Origin: Phytophthora colocasiae
Lineage: Eukaryota > Oomycota > Peronosporomycetes > Peronosporales > Peronosporaceae
Assembly: GCA_018806915.1 (NCBI GenBank)
Contig: JAGKQI010000033.1
Location: forward strand, 248,001-312,000
Reading direction: 5' to 3'
DNA: 64,000 bases
The notes beneath the pieces are model-generated. The model was not told where the DNA came from, did no database searches, and worked only from the letters and a program-made list of their open reading frames with translations. The position numbers and the translations under genes were made by a program. Numbering within the stretch: position 1 is the first letter of the stretch; each line of letters opens with the position of its first letter. Below, one piece after another: positions 48,099 to 60,205 of this stretch.

Positions 48099-50516
48099 AT
48101 GTCCTCGTTCGGTCCCCACGGCGTGCTCGACGAAGGCAACGGCAGTCCCATATCAAGTTAAGGAAGAAGCGCCGGTCACCCGACTACGACATGGTTTGAA
48201 GCTGGAGGAGAGCAGTCGGCAGCTACTTCAGTCCCCGTCGACTTGGGAGGAAGTACTGGATGGTCAACTGATGCGTGGTTGAGTGGAGGGAGTACTCTCC
48301 ACACTCCTAACACGGGACGGCCTGACCTGACTTCGGTTGGTGGCCTTAGCTCCGTCCAGTCCATTGTCCGCAGAGCAGCTCAAGGATCGAACCGACCTGA
48401 ACCACCCCGACCAAGACTAGTTCGAAGTTCCTCTGAACCTCAGACTGGAGGCCTGAGACCCGGCGAGAGTAGCTCCCCAGCTACCGCGGAACCTACCTTC
48501 ACCCTGAACCATCCCGAGACTGGATTTGCGGCGATTCCAAGCGCCCCTCCCGGAGCGACCCCGCGTTACGAAGTAGACCCCTCTACGGGTCTAACCTGGC
48601 AACCACCGGCGCCTACGACTACTATGAATCCTGATCTCATGACGACTCAACAGCCAGCGCGATCCCGTTACTCTTTGGCGATTGACCCTTCCCCGCAGTC
48701 TTTAGCTACCTCTGTTCAGGCTAGTGCGATCCCTGCTAGTGTGGTTGGACATACAGGTTACTCTTTGAATGTTGTAGGTAACCTGGGAGCAGCCTCGAAC
48801 CCGACCGGTGTACTCCCTACTGGATGAGGCAGTCAACTACCAGCGACTCAACCAAGTGTGAACACCGGTTGGCCATCTACTCTTGCTCCCGTCGTGACTC
48901 CTGCCGCTAGTGTCCCTCAGTCGAACCGGTCAGCTATTGCAAGTTACCAGAACGTTACGATCGGAACTACTCCTGGTGTACCTGGAACTGGGGTGACGAG
49001 CCCTTTCATCCAGCCCGCTAGATGGTCTACTGTGGCGGGTTTCTCGTACGGAAATCCAACCCCCGTCGTCCAGACGGCTACTGCTGTGCAACATCCGATG
49101 GCGAATCCGTACCCTCAGATGACTCAAGGAGTTCAAGATGCTCCTGCGACTACTGAGCTTCCGCCGTCTCATCCCGTGTACCCGAGCCAACAACTGCCTG
49201 CTGCCTACCGGATGCATCCTGTGACTTCAAATCCGTCGACTCAGCGACCTTCGTTGCCGGTACCCCTGACTGCTACCCCAAGTTTTCCGATGACTACGCT
49301 GGGTCAGTCGTCTGTAGCTGGTACGGGTTACTACCCTAACCAACTACCTTCTGTCTACTCCCAACCGGTGGGTCAGGTGACGAGACCTCAACCCGTCGGA
49401 ATGCCTTCGAACATCAAGAACGCTATCCGGATGATTCAACCGTTCTACTCTGACAGTGCTTCGGTCGACAAGGCCCGGACGTTTTGGAACGACTTCGAGA
49501 GAGCTACTCAGGGACTTGACGGTTCGCTCCGTTTGAGTGCCTTCAGGGAGTGTCTGAAGGGTAAGACTGGTGAAGAGTGGTGGACGTACTCGCAGATCAA
49601 CGACTTCGAGACTCTTCGTACGCGATTCCACAACCAGTTCATCTGTCAGACCCCTCTGCAGATGATCGAGCGACTGAAGAAGACGAAGCGCTCTCGTGGT
49701 ATGTCTGCTGAAGTGTGGGGTGACTTGATCTCGAGCCTGTGTGACGCTGCGCAGTACTTCGACCCGGAGATGAGGTACCAGTACTTTCTGTCTGGACTAC
49801 GGAACAAGCAGTGGAGGAACACTCTGGACACCTCACTGGTGAACTCGATCCCTCAGGCTGTGGCAGTGTTGCTGTACAAGAACCAACACTTGCCCGTGGA
49901 AGACGACACTGACTTTGCTGATGAGCCGCCTAAGAAGACCGCCAACGACGACATGATGAAGCAGATGCTCGCTATGATGCAACAGACTCAGAACTTGCTG
50001 GTTCAGCAACAGACTCAAGCGTCTCAGGCTCCTCCTCCAGTAGCCGCCGTCCAGTACCAGTTGGCCCCTAACACGACTCAAGGAGTGTATGCCGTACCGT
50101 CCCAACCGTCTACTTCAGCTTTGCCTGCTACTCCGATGAGAGGTATCCGTCAGGGTCCTGATCTGTATACTCAAGAGGGTCACATAGTGTGTGGTCGCTG
50201 TCACACCTTAGGGTGTAGCCGTTTGAACTGTCGCCGGAACAACTCAGTCTGTACGAACTGCCAGACGACTGGTCACATCAACGTCGAGTGCGAGTTACCT
50301 TAAGTCTACCAACGTCCTCAGCAGCCTAACCAGCCGCCGTCGACTAACTATGGCTCAAACCCTCGCTCGAACGATCAGTACCGTCGGGATCCTCGGACGT
50401 GCTTCTTGTGTGGAGGTGATGGTCACGTTGTTGCGAACTGTCCTACGCGTGAGATGCTTAGTCAGCTGGCTCAGAAGTCGAACCCTGGGTCGTCGACTGC
50501 GAGCGCTGGTAGGCAA
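48099..50516 (+). pseudogene. gag of the third Gypsy, one frame with nonsense codons
   Basis: The frame with MSSFGPHGVLDEGNG at 48099 is preceded by an acidic run of GAA codons in the same frame, so the real start may be further upstream. TAA near 48159, TGA at 48825 and TAA at 50301 interrupt it. The N-terminal half is Pro/Thr/Ser-rich. The capsid-like domain lies at about 49400-49870 (MIQPFYSDSASVDKARTFWN, GKTGEEWWTYSQ). It ends with Cys/His knuckles (CGRCHTLGCSRLNC, CTNCQTTGHINVEC, CFLCGGDGHVVANC). A single TGA (50517-50519) separates it from pol in the same frame. Confidence 0.8.
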
Positions 50517-50525
50517 TGATGGGGG

Positions 50526-53500
50526 ATGGAGGAAGGGAAGGAAGGAGTCGCGCCTTCCTCCTGTCAGCTGGACGACTTGACGAGAGACACTGAACGTCGT
50601 ACTACATGTACTACTAAGAGTGCGGCCTCGGTGGCCTCTCCGGGAACTGTGAAGAGTGAACGGATGGAAATTGAAGTGAATGAGACTGTGAATGAGACTG
50701 TGAATGGAATGGCTGAGAGAGCTGATGATGAAGAGAAGTGTACGGTGACAGCTTATGTGGGAGACCTGATGAAGGACCCCTACTCTGAGCTACACCCGGA
50801 TGACCGTCCGACTAGAGGGAGTACTGGGAGGTTCGATCCTAGTTATAGGAGATCTCCCCTTCGGAAACCTAAGGTGGTTGAATGTGACTGGACGACTAAA
50901 GTGAACGGAACAACGAGAGTGAACGAGACTGAAAATGGAAGTGACCGCCTGGGTTTTGATGACAGTATTTTCGAGCCTAATGTGGATGTGATTGATGAAA
51001 TGAGCGAGAGTGTGGACGAAGAAACAAACAGTGTCGAAGAAGAAGTAGCTCCTATGGAGGAGCAGCCGGATGAAATAAGTGAGTCGATGAATACCCCTAC
51101 GAGAATTGAAGAAAAAGTAACCCCTACGAGAAATGATGAAACGAAGACAACCCCTACGAGAAATGATGAAACGAAGACAACCTCTACGAGAAAAGATAAG
51201 TCGAAGACAACCCCTACGAGAAAAGATAAGTCGAAGACAAACCCTACGAGAAATGAAAAGCGGACGACAATCCCGACGAGAGATAGTGAGTCGACCACTA
51301 CCGAAGCCAACCCTGAAGTGGCTTCCGATGAACCAGATGAAGAACTAGATGACGAAGAAGATGTGACGCCTACCACCGACGGGACTGGTGGGGGCAAGGC
51401 GAGTACTACAACTGACGCTTTAGAAGTGTCTCCTGATGAGAGCGGGTGTATATTACCGGACAGAACTGCGGATGTGACGTCTACCACCGATGGAACTGGT
51501 GGGGGTGAGGCGAGCATCAACGAAGCTACTCAAGAGGAGACGAAGGAACATGAGAGAGTATTTTTAACTGGAGAATTGGATGAGCTGACTGAAGGACTGG
51601 ACTTAGGCGTGGAGACTGAGAAAGAAGAATATGACAAGGAACTAGAGGAGCGACTCTTTCCTTTGGATGAAGTGGAACTTAAGAGACGAGTGAAAGAGAA
51701 TTCAGCGCAAGTGGGCGAGATGTCGCTCGAGGACTTGAGCACTGTGTTGGGGATTGAAGAGGAAGTGTTGGCACGTACCCGTGAGTCGTCACCGGGTGTA
51801 CTCTCATCCCCTGAGTACTGGCTGGACTGGTACCGTAAAACCTTGGCCACAACTGGTGCGGCCAAGCGTGCCAACCGTGATTTCAGCGACTTGGGTAAGT
51901 CGACGGAGAGCGGAAGGCCCAAGCCTAATGTGACCGGAGAAGACTCCGACGAACGGGACGTTGGAGGTGGAAGGATGGCGCCTACTCCCAAAATAGATGA
52001 CGTTGGGGCACTCCATGAGCTACTTCCAACCTCGTCTACTGAGGAAATGGTGATCGCCAATGTGGCGGTAGACTTGAATGAGGCTCTCACGTCGAGTGCC
52101 GTGAGCGCCGTATCGGTCTCTGCGCGTCGAAGTCGACATCTAGATCCGAAGTGGCATGCATTGGTCAACCGGACAGTGTACTACCTAGTCAAAGAAGAAG
52201 AAAAAGCGAATGCGGTATGTGTAGACTGTGGATCACTGCTCCTACCCGACTACGTCCTGCCAGAGGTCGACTTCGAAGGGACCGACCTCGATGAGAGAGC
52301 ACTGGCCAAAGTGGCTCCCTACTATCGGGTGATGAGTGGATCGGTGATGAAACAGATCTTGAAGACAGTTGTGAAGAAGTACCATGGTGATGGTCCACTC
52401 ATTCGAGCCAAGCTGCAAGAGCGTGAAGGGCGCTGCAAGGAGTGCTTGCGGACGGCTCTCCCCAAACGGAAGGTTCGTTCTCCCAAGCGAGTTCGGTTCG
52501 ACGGTACATCACTCTCCAGTGAAAGTGCCGAAGAGCTCGGACCCAACTGTCCGAGGGAGTGCTCGAACAGCGTGTATGATTACGCGTATGTGGTAGCTGA
52601 ACCCGTACCTCCCAAGCCGCCGCCTGAGAGAGACCGGCCGAAGCCCGGGATAGTCGAAGTTGACGAATCTCATGAAGCAGATGAGGAGTGTGTGGTTCCG
52701 GAAGGAAAGAGAGTGATCGGATCCGTCAGTGGAGTGGAAGCCGTCTCGGCTGGATACGTCGACTGCGTGCCCGTTGAGTTGCTGATCGACTCGGGAGCAG
52801 TCGTCAGTTTGATCGATCGGAAGGTGCTACGACGTATCGGCCGGGCTGACGCCCCGTTGAGACCCTACTCTGGAAACTTGAACGGTGTATCAGGCCACTC
52901 CTTGAAAATTAATGGTATCGTCGACTTGCCCCTGAGACTTGGGTCAGTGGAAGTGACTCGACCGTTCGTAGTGGTTGAGCGGATGCATGTGGATGTGATA
53001 CTCGGGACCGACTCACTCAAGATGTTCAGAGCTGTGATTGACCTAGACTCGAACACGGTTACTCTGAAAGACACGAACGAAGTGTTTTCGCTTGGGTCCC
53101 CGCGCGTGGAAGAAGTGTACTCCGCCCGCATCAGTTCGACCGTCAGGCTCTGCCCTGGTGGTCAGGCGCTAGTAGCCTCTGAAGTGAGTGGACGAGCCCG
53201 TGATGGAGACACCGTACTCGTTGAGGGAGTACCGGGACTTGATGGTACCGTTCGGGTGGCGCGGACTCTTTGCACAGTGAACCAAGGGAAGTTGCTTGTC
53301 GAAGTGTGCAACGCGTCTACGGAAGAGCTTATTATCAAGAAGGGAACGCATCTAGCCGCGGCGACTGTGGTGCCCGACTCTGCATTTATGAGTGAATCGA
53401 CGTCGAGTCCTTTGACTAACCCATCGGCTACTCCGTCTGAACGGCGATTCTCAACTGAACAAGACTGGGTGCACTCTGTAGTGAGAAGCGCGACTGTGAC

Positions 53501-56500
53501 CGATGAACCAACTCGTTATCCCATGCCGGGACTCGACAAGGAGTTACGAGAGGAGTTCGCTGTAGACTTCTCCGGCTCGAAGTTGGACCCTGAGCAAAAG
53601 GAGCTGTTCCGACAGACTCTGGAGTCGTTCGGCGACTTGTTCGTGGAGACTTCTATGAAGCCGGGACGAACCCACTTGCTGGAGTTCGAAATCGATACGG
53701 GGGATCATCCACCCATCAAACAGAGACCGTACCGAGTGTCAAAGGCTGAAGGTGACGTTATGGAGGCTGAAGTACAGCAGTACCTCGACTTAGGGTTAAT
53801 CCAGCCGTCGACCAGCCCCTGGGCTAGTCCTGTGCTGATGATCCGGAAACCGGACGGGGGTATTCGATTCTGCATCGACTACCGTCGACTCAATGCGGTG
53901 ACCGTCAAGGACTGCTACCCGATGCCACTCATCGACGACATCTTGGATGTGCTTGGGAACGCCAAACTATTCTCTACTATGGATATTGCGTCGGGCTACT
54001 GGAATGTGCCCATGGCCAGAGGAAGTGTGGGGAAGACGGCGTTCACTTGCAAGTTCGGACTGTACGAGTGGTTGGTGATGCCTTTCGGATTGTGCAATGC
54101 TGTCCCTGCGTTCGAACGACTCATGGAGAGTGTACTGGTCGACTTGAAGTGGCGAACTTGTCTGGTTTACTTGGATGACTGTGTGGTATTCAGCGAGGAT
54201 TTCCCTACCCATCTAGTTCGACTGCGGCAAGTGCTCGAACGGTTTAGGACTGCCGGGTTCAAGCTCAAGATGAAGAAGTGCAAGTGGGGTCGAGACCAAG
54301 TGGCTTTCTTGGGTCACATCGTCACCCCCTCGGGTATACTTCCCAATCCTGAGAAAGTGAAGGCGGTCATGACTGTCGAACGACCGACCGACCTCCGAGG
54401 GGTACGTGCCTTTCTGGGGTTGACCAGCTACTTCCGTAGGTACATCCCTGGGTATGCTGCCATCTCGGCCCCGATCGAGAGATTGAAGATGAAGGGTGCA
54501 CCTTTCGTATGGAGTCCTGACTGCGAGTCCGCGTTCGTACAGTTGAAGCGCAAGCTGGTCGAACCGCCTATTCTGATCTACCCTGACTTCAATAAGAGGT
54601 TCAAGCTGTTCGTCGACTCCTCCAAGTTGGCTGTAGGAGCTTGTCTCATGCAGGAAGTCGCCGGGCGGGATCGAGTAGTGGCCTATGCAAGTAAGTTGCT
54701 GGTTGGTTCGGAGAAGAACTGGATCAACAAGCAAGATGGTACTTCGGAGTTCGAGTGCTGGGGAATAGTGTGGGCGACTCGCAAGTTTCGGTGCTACCTC
54801 GACCGGAACGAGTTTGACCTCTATACGGACCACAAGGCGCTGCTATGGGTGTTCAACGACACCAACCGGACGAGTAATGCCAAGCTGGCCAGGTGGGCGA
54901 TGGAGTTGTCGCAACTACGTTTCAAGGTGTATCATCGACCAGGTACCTCGATGGGGCATGTAGATGGCCTGTCGAGGTTGTATGCATCCACAGTCAGTGC
55001 GGTTACCATGGCCGATCTACTCAACGAAGCGAACGATGGAGAGGTGGAGTCAGTTCAGGTCGGGGAGTCGACGACTCTTCGGAGAGAGAACCCCGCGATG
55101 GACCAAGTTACTGAAGCTGTCGAGACTGGTGTTCGAGTCGAGGTCGGGGAGCACTCTCCGACCGAGGCTTCGGGTGAACCTCCTCCTGCTGAGGGAGTAG
55201 AGGACGGGCTGATGGTCGAGGAGGGTGGTCGAATCCAGGTCGGGAAGAGGCCGACCGAGGCGACTACTAGGAGAGTTGATCGACGAGGACCTACTCCACC
55301 CGACGACGACCAACTACTCGTGTCCCCCGTCGACGTGTTTGGACTAGACCAGGCCCGCTTTTTGGAGGAACAGAAGAGAACCCCCTGGATCCTCGCCATG
55401 ATAGCCTTTCTGGAGAGTGGAGCTTTGGCTCTAGATGCTCAACTTCGGGCTATGGTGCTGTCGCTCGCCCCCAACTACACTGTGAAGAACGGAGTACTCA
55501 TGAGGAAAGTACACCTGAAGGCTCGAGCTGGACCAGCTAGTTCGTTGGAAGTACCGGTGATACCCATCCAGTACATCTCGACCGTCCTACATCACTGCCA
55601 TGCTGACGTCTTCTCCGCCCATGTGGGTGTGACTAAAACAATGGACCGTGTGCGCAAACATGCCTACTGGCATGGATGGAAGAAGGATGTAGCTGAGTAC
55701 GTCCGAGAGTGTACTGTGTGTGGGAGTGGTAAGGGCTACCGACCTTGGAGGAACGGACTCATGCAGAAGATGCCGATCCAAGAGTTGTCTGGACCCTTCT
55801 CACTACTGGTAGTGGATGCCGTCGGCCCACTGGTGACTACCCCTTGAAGGAACAAGTTCATCTTGGTGTTCGCCGACTACTTCACTCGATGGGTAGAGGC
55901 TTTTGCGGTCGAACGACTTGACTCGGTGACTTTCGTGGAAACTATGGTGGATGAAGTGATCTCTCGGCATGGAGTGCCTGAGAAGCTACTGAGCGACCAG
56001 GGATCGAATTTCATCTCTGAACTCGCTCGTTCCCTGTATGAAACTCTTGGTATCAAGAAGTTGTTCGGAGCTTCCTACCACCCCCAAACACAGGGACTGG
56101 TAGAACGCTTCAATGGCACACTACTGGGTATGCTGAGGATGTACGTGAGTGAGTCTCAGGATGACTGGGACCGGTACCTACCCCGGGTACTCTTTGCCTA
56201 CCGGACGACGTACCACGAAGCTCTCGGCGACTCACCCTTCTTCAGTCTGTATGAACGTGATCCAGTACTACCCCTTGATCTAGCCTTCCTGAATACGACT
56301 GCTCAGTGGAAGAGCAATGAAGTAGCTGCTTATCGGCGTCGACTATACCTGTCTCTCAGAGACACCCGTCGACTGGTGGAGCGTCAACTACTGAAGGCTC
56401 AAGGTCGACACGGAGAGCGACTACAGGGTCAACGGGACGTCAAGTTCTCTGAAGGAGAAGCCGTCTGGGTCTACCAGTACTTCCGTGCTAGACGAGGTGA

Positions 56501-57047
56501 GAAGACTTCGCGGAAGTTGGCGTTCTCGTGGCATGGACCTTACCGAGTGGTCGGAATAGTAGGTGATAATGCTTATCGAGTCGCTATCCCTACTCACCCC
56601 AACCGCGTCGTGACCGTCAACGTGAACCGATTGAAACCTTTCCAGGGTCGATGGAGCCGACCCTACCCTACTGAGATTCCACCTGGTGTTACTACTAACC
56701 CTGGAGTAGATGATGATGGTCCGCTGGCTGAAGAAGACCTACCTAGGACTAGCTATGTGGAGCGACTGGTGATCGGTTCTGAGGAGACAGCGTTCACTGG
56801 TGGAGCACTCCCTGTCGTCGAATTACTGGCCCGGAGACGGAAGGCCGGAGAGCTTCAGTATCTGGTTCTACTAGCGACTTACGAGACTACTTGGTGTCCG
56901 TCTACTTCTTTGAGACCAACTTTCGATGTGCTGATTACTGCTTTTGAGAACACTCGTCGCAAGGAGCAAGGGCTCCCGGAGTTGCGACGAAGTGCTCGAC
57001 TCGCCGATGCGAACGCTGCGATCGACGAGGACGAGCTACTCTTCTAA
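50526..57047 (+). pseudogene. pol of the third Gypsy: protease, RT, RNase H, integrase
   Basis: The frame is open to a TGA at 55845-55847 and then to 57047 in the same frame. It starts with about 700 residues of acidic linker, including six or seven 10-residue repeats of the type TPTRNDETKT (51091-51300). The protease has ELLIDSGAVVSLID. RT: STSPWASPVLMIRKPDGGI, FCIDYRRLNAVT, MDIASGYWNV and VYLDDCVVF. RNase H: LFVDSSKLAVGA and YTDHKALLWVF. Integrase: the HHCC region (HCHADVFSAHVGV .. CTVCGSGKG), then past the stop FADYFTRWVEA, LSDQGSNFIS and GLVERFNGTLL. A GPY/F-like end (FSWHGPYRVVGIV) is present and no chromodomain was seen. One nonsense codon in the integrase makes this copy inactive unless it is read through. 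Confidence 0.88.
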
Positions 57048-57620
57048 CGAATGGGGTGGACTGGCCAAGGGGCTAGTACCCTACTGACTCTGGCCCGCCC
57101 GAGTACTCTGAGGAGTACTCCCCTCTTTGTTTTACATATTACTTTTCCTGAATATCCTGAACCGATCGGAGGTTGACTGTCACCTACCCTACGAGACGAA
57201 GAACTACCTGCCTGAACGATGACTCCGATCGATGAACCTTTACTACTACATATTTTTCGACTACGTGGTTAACTAGCCCCGTGACTAGCCGATGATGTGA
57301 TGAGCTGAACTTGATGAACCCTGCGAGAATGAGGACTAGATGCTGAAGATGGCCTGTGGAAGTACTACGAGTCCGCTTAGATGAACTGAGCCCGATGCCC
57401 CTATGTGAAGATGATGACCTGCCGTACCCTACTAGGACAATGATGAGACGCAAGAGAGGCTTACTGCAACTACCCTGGCTAGGACGATGACGAAACGCAA
57501 GAGGTGGCTACTGGAAGTGCTATGGGTCCACCTTCGAGGTGTAACCCTACCTACGCTATGGAAGTGGACTTTGACTATGACGTGTGACTTGATGACTACT
57601 GTGACAACGAGGAGTGGAGC
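57048..57620 (+). other. Internal non-coding part of the third Gypsy with short duplications
   Basis: Two short duplications are visible: AGGACGATGACGAAACGCAA-type words near 57435 and 57480, and ATGGAAGTGGACTTTGACTA near 57557 and 57645. No frame of note before 57621. Confidence 0.5.
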
Positions 57621-58409
57621 ATGTTGAAGAGACGTCGGCCTGACCGATGGAAGTGGACTTTGACTATGGCGTGTGACTTGATGACAACTATGACTACGAT
57701 GAGAGAAGCGGGTCGAAAAGAAGTAGACTCGATCGATGAAATTGGATGTTGCTACCTGACTATGGGGGAGGCTACCTGGATTGCCTATGCGTCCGTCGTG
57801 GCCGTCGTGGTCGGGATCGCGACTCACTATTGGCGCTTCACTGATGAGCGAGGTCGCCTACGGGGTGCCGCTCCGAGTACCGTCGTGCCTAGCGCTCTCA
57901 CGTCTGTCCGACGCAAGGTCGACGAGTGCAACCAGCGCGAGGCTACCTGCCTGTCAAACCTACGCTGCGCTGAACCTACTCCTGGAAGAAACCTACGTCC
58001 CCGCCGCGGTTGCCCTGCTGAAGAAGTTGCCGTTGCTACCCTGCCTATGGATCCATCATCTACTACGAGGCGTGCCGCTACAACTACCCCGTATCCTGCT
58101 TCGATACCCCTTACTACTCCCTCCCCTGGTGCCACTACGTCTACTTCAACTTCAAGTTCGACTACGACCTCTCGTCATGCGACTACTTCTACGACTACTC
58201 CAGTGGACGAAGACTACATCACCCTAACTGACGAAGAGCTCCGCGTGGTTAAGTGCCTCCGGGACATGGAGCGCGACCGCGTTGTGCGAGGACGCACAAC
58301 GTTAGGTCGGGGAGTTTGTCCCGTACCCGGGAATATAGTGTGTGAACCAGCGTCGGGCGCGCACTATGTCCCGGGGCCTTGTCCAACGTCGCCTACTGTC
58401 CGTGTCTGA
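57621..58409 (+). CDS. Additional ORF after pol with one membrane segment, function unknown
   Basis: A 262-codon frame starting MLKRRRPDRWKW and ending 92 bp inside the 3' LTR. It has a basic N-terminus, one hydrophobic stretch suited to a membrane helix (TWIAYASVVAVVVGIATHYW, about residues 52-71), a Cys-containing basic segment (ECNQREATCLSNLRCAE) and a long Thr/Ser/Pro stretch (about residues 150-195) like mucin-type regions. An acidic helix (EDYITLTDEELRVVKCLRDM) follows. It does not resemble gag, protease, RT, RNase H or integrase. Position between integrase and LTR is that of env-like genes in some Gypsy elements; no fusion peptide or signal peptide was recognised, so the meaning is open. 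Confidence 0.4.
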   Translation: MLKRRRPDRWKWTLTMACDLMTTMTTMREAGRKEVDSIDEIGCCYLTMGEATWIAYASVVAVVVGIATHYWRFTDERGRLRGAAPSTVVPSALTSVRRKVDECNQREATCLSNLRCAEPTPGRNLRPRRGCPAEEVAVATLPMDPSSTTRRAATTTPYPASIPLTTPSPGATTSTSTSSSTTTSRHATTSTTTPVDEDYITLTDEELRVVKCLRDMERDRVVRGRTTLGRGVCPVPGNIVCEPASGAHYVPGPCPTSPTVRV

Positions 58410-58699
58410 GGTCCAGTTTGGAGGTACCTCTCATCTACTACTGCCTCGTCTACCATCATACTGTCGTGAGAGGACGGATGTCATGCCTAGTCTCAATGCT
58501 CTTCTACTCCGGTGAGGTGTCATCCCTACAAGTGCTGGTCCAGACCGCCCAGAAATCTAGTCAGTCGTGTATCTACCAAGTTAAGAACAACCAAAAACAA
58601 GAAGAAAGAAGTTTGCATTTTACGTATTCCCTAAGCTCCCCGCCCAGACCTACTCGATAACAGTCCGCAACTACTCGACCCTTAACCAGGTATACGACA
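58317..58699 (+). repeat. 3' LTR of the third Gypsy
   Basis: Copy of 47329-47711. A hairpin GTTGTGCG/CGCACAAC (58281-58288 and 58293-58300) and a purine run GGTCGGGGAG lie just upstream. Confidence 0.93.
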
Positions 58700-59388
58700 C
58701 ATGCTCAAAGGCAGTTAGTCTCAAGCGATTCGCTCTGCCTATCGATGTTCGCAGTACCGGTCATAAGTTGCATGCACCATGTTGCCAGCGAGTCGTTTCT
58801 CGTGGAGCTGGTTTCTCGACAGAGAGGCAGCGGTCCCGGGACGATTGCAGCCAGTGGTTTTGGGCGTTTTGCACTCGAAAAAAAGAACCCTGGGTAACTT
58901 GCGCAAGTAACATCAGCATTGACAATGCCATTATTGTCTCCCAAGTTGACGACACCTGCAAGTCAACATTCGCAGCATGTACGTTAAAAGGAAACATGGT
59001 GGCTCATACGGAGCGAATAGTAAGCTGGGCATACATCTCTGCCCTCTAGGCTAGTGCCGTGTCTGTGTGTCTGTGTGTCCGTTGTGTGTGTGTTCAACGT
59101 CTTAGCGCATAAACCTGCGTAGCTACCTGTCTCTCCATTTTGTACATGTACGTAGTCTATACTGTATTTTCCCATGGTGTAGCCTATCCCTATGTTCCAG
59201 ACTGCTCTCAGGAATGCCAAAATTACAAATATAGCCCACTAATGATAACCCTCTCAATGGCCTCTGATTGGTCCGCACACCCGGCCACAAAATTTTCATT
59301 GGACAAAAGTAAGCTAAGTACGATTAAAATGCTGAGCTGCCCCGCTTTACAGACCGGTGATTGGCTAAAATGCATCCTACCGACCTCG

Positions 59389-59513
59389 GCCAACCGGCGC
59401 GCGCCGAAGGTGTGGCGCCGATGGTGAGTAGTGGGGCGAACTGGAACAGTGAGCCCCACGGGTTTCAACCAAACACATACAAACCGCCCGCAAAAGCGGG
59501 CGGCACTCGGCTA
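59389..59513 (+). repeat. 125-bp direct repeat, copy 1
   Basis: Identical to 59695-59819. It starts GCCAACCGGCGCGCGCCGAA and ends in a hairpin CCGCCCGC-AAAA-GCGGGCGG followed by CACTCGGCTA. The 181-bp spacer is AT-rich. The pair could be the ends of a miniature terminal-repeat element of 431 bp, although TG..CA borders are missing. Confidence 0.85.
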
Positions 59514-59694
59514 TCGTAAAAAATGAGGAGAGCATGGTGTCCGTCCGTCAAACGGATCACCATATCGATTTTAGCCAATTATATGTTTTAAATATTTTTA
59601 ACCAATTAGTTGCTGCCGAGCGCGGCTACAAAGCACTTTTCAGCTAATTTTGCTTTTTATTTACTTTTTACTTTATTTGTTTTTACTTTTATAC

Positions 59695-59819
59695 GCCAAC
59701 CGGCGCGCGCCGAAGGTGTGGCGCCGATGGTGAGTAGTGGGGCGAACTGGAACAGTGAGCCCCACGGGTTTCAACCAAACACATACAAACCGCCCGCAAA
59801 AGCGGGCGGCACTCGGCTA
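59695..59819 (+). repeat. 125-bp direct repeat, copy 2
   Basis: Identical to 59389-59513 by eye, including the CCGCCCGC-AAAA-GCGGGCGG hairpin. Confidence 0.85.
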
Positions 59820-60205
59820 GTGTACATGTATTGTAGCGTGCATGATTCATGCTCTGAGTGCAGCAGTGTCCTTAGCGCTGTTGCTTGCGATCGGCTTTTA
59901 CAGGGAATCCATCATCCTCAGCGTCTTGTCTCTGCGCGACCTGTCGAATAAGCGGGGTAGGTGACGCTGTTTTTTTTATGTGTGGGATCTTGCATTTGGA
60001 GGCTGTTCATTGGCTGTTTTTGGCCTCCTCGACAATTACAATTGGCTTAAAATAGTTGCGGATACACGCACGCACCGTGTCGGTTTTGGGTCGAGTTGAG
60101 TTCGATTTATCGTCGCGATCTCACTTTGCATTTTGCGGCCGGGGGGCAAAGAGAGATCTGTTTGAGCTGAAAGAGAGTTGTAGCATCCGCCATCACCTCT
60201 TCGCC

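Larger units (their letters stand above)
47329..58699 (+). mobile_element. Third Gypsy-type LTR retrotransposon, nearly complete (11.4 kb)
   Basis: LTRs 47329-47711 and 58317-58699 (383 bp each, TGTCCCG..TACGACA) differ at several positions. CATG (47325-47328 and 58700-58703) is the probable target duplication. Gag and Pol share one frame. Nonsense codons at about 48159, 48825, 50301, 50517 and 55845 interrupt it, but no frameshift was found. About 1.2 kb between pol and the 3' LTR contains an additional ORF. Confidence 0.92.
58700..60205. other. Intergenic region without supported gene
   Basis: Short frames (for example 58768-59049) show no family features. It contains two identical 125-bp direct repeats (separate entries). 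The last 200 bp hold the leader and promoter of the kinase gene. Confidence 0.5.

Noticed and set aside
50843..51520. Minus-strand frame of 225 codons rich in Ser, Val and Phe
   Set aside because: Antisense to the acidic repeat region of pol; its repetitiveness mirrors the repeats on the plus strand.
58768..59049. Plus-strand ORF MHAPCCQRVVSRG..
   Set aside because: No family features, odd Cys/Arg composition and no promoter or intron signals; probably chance.
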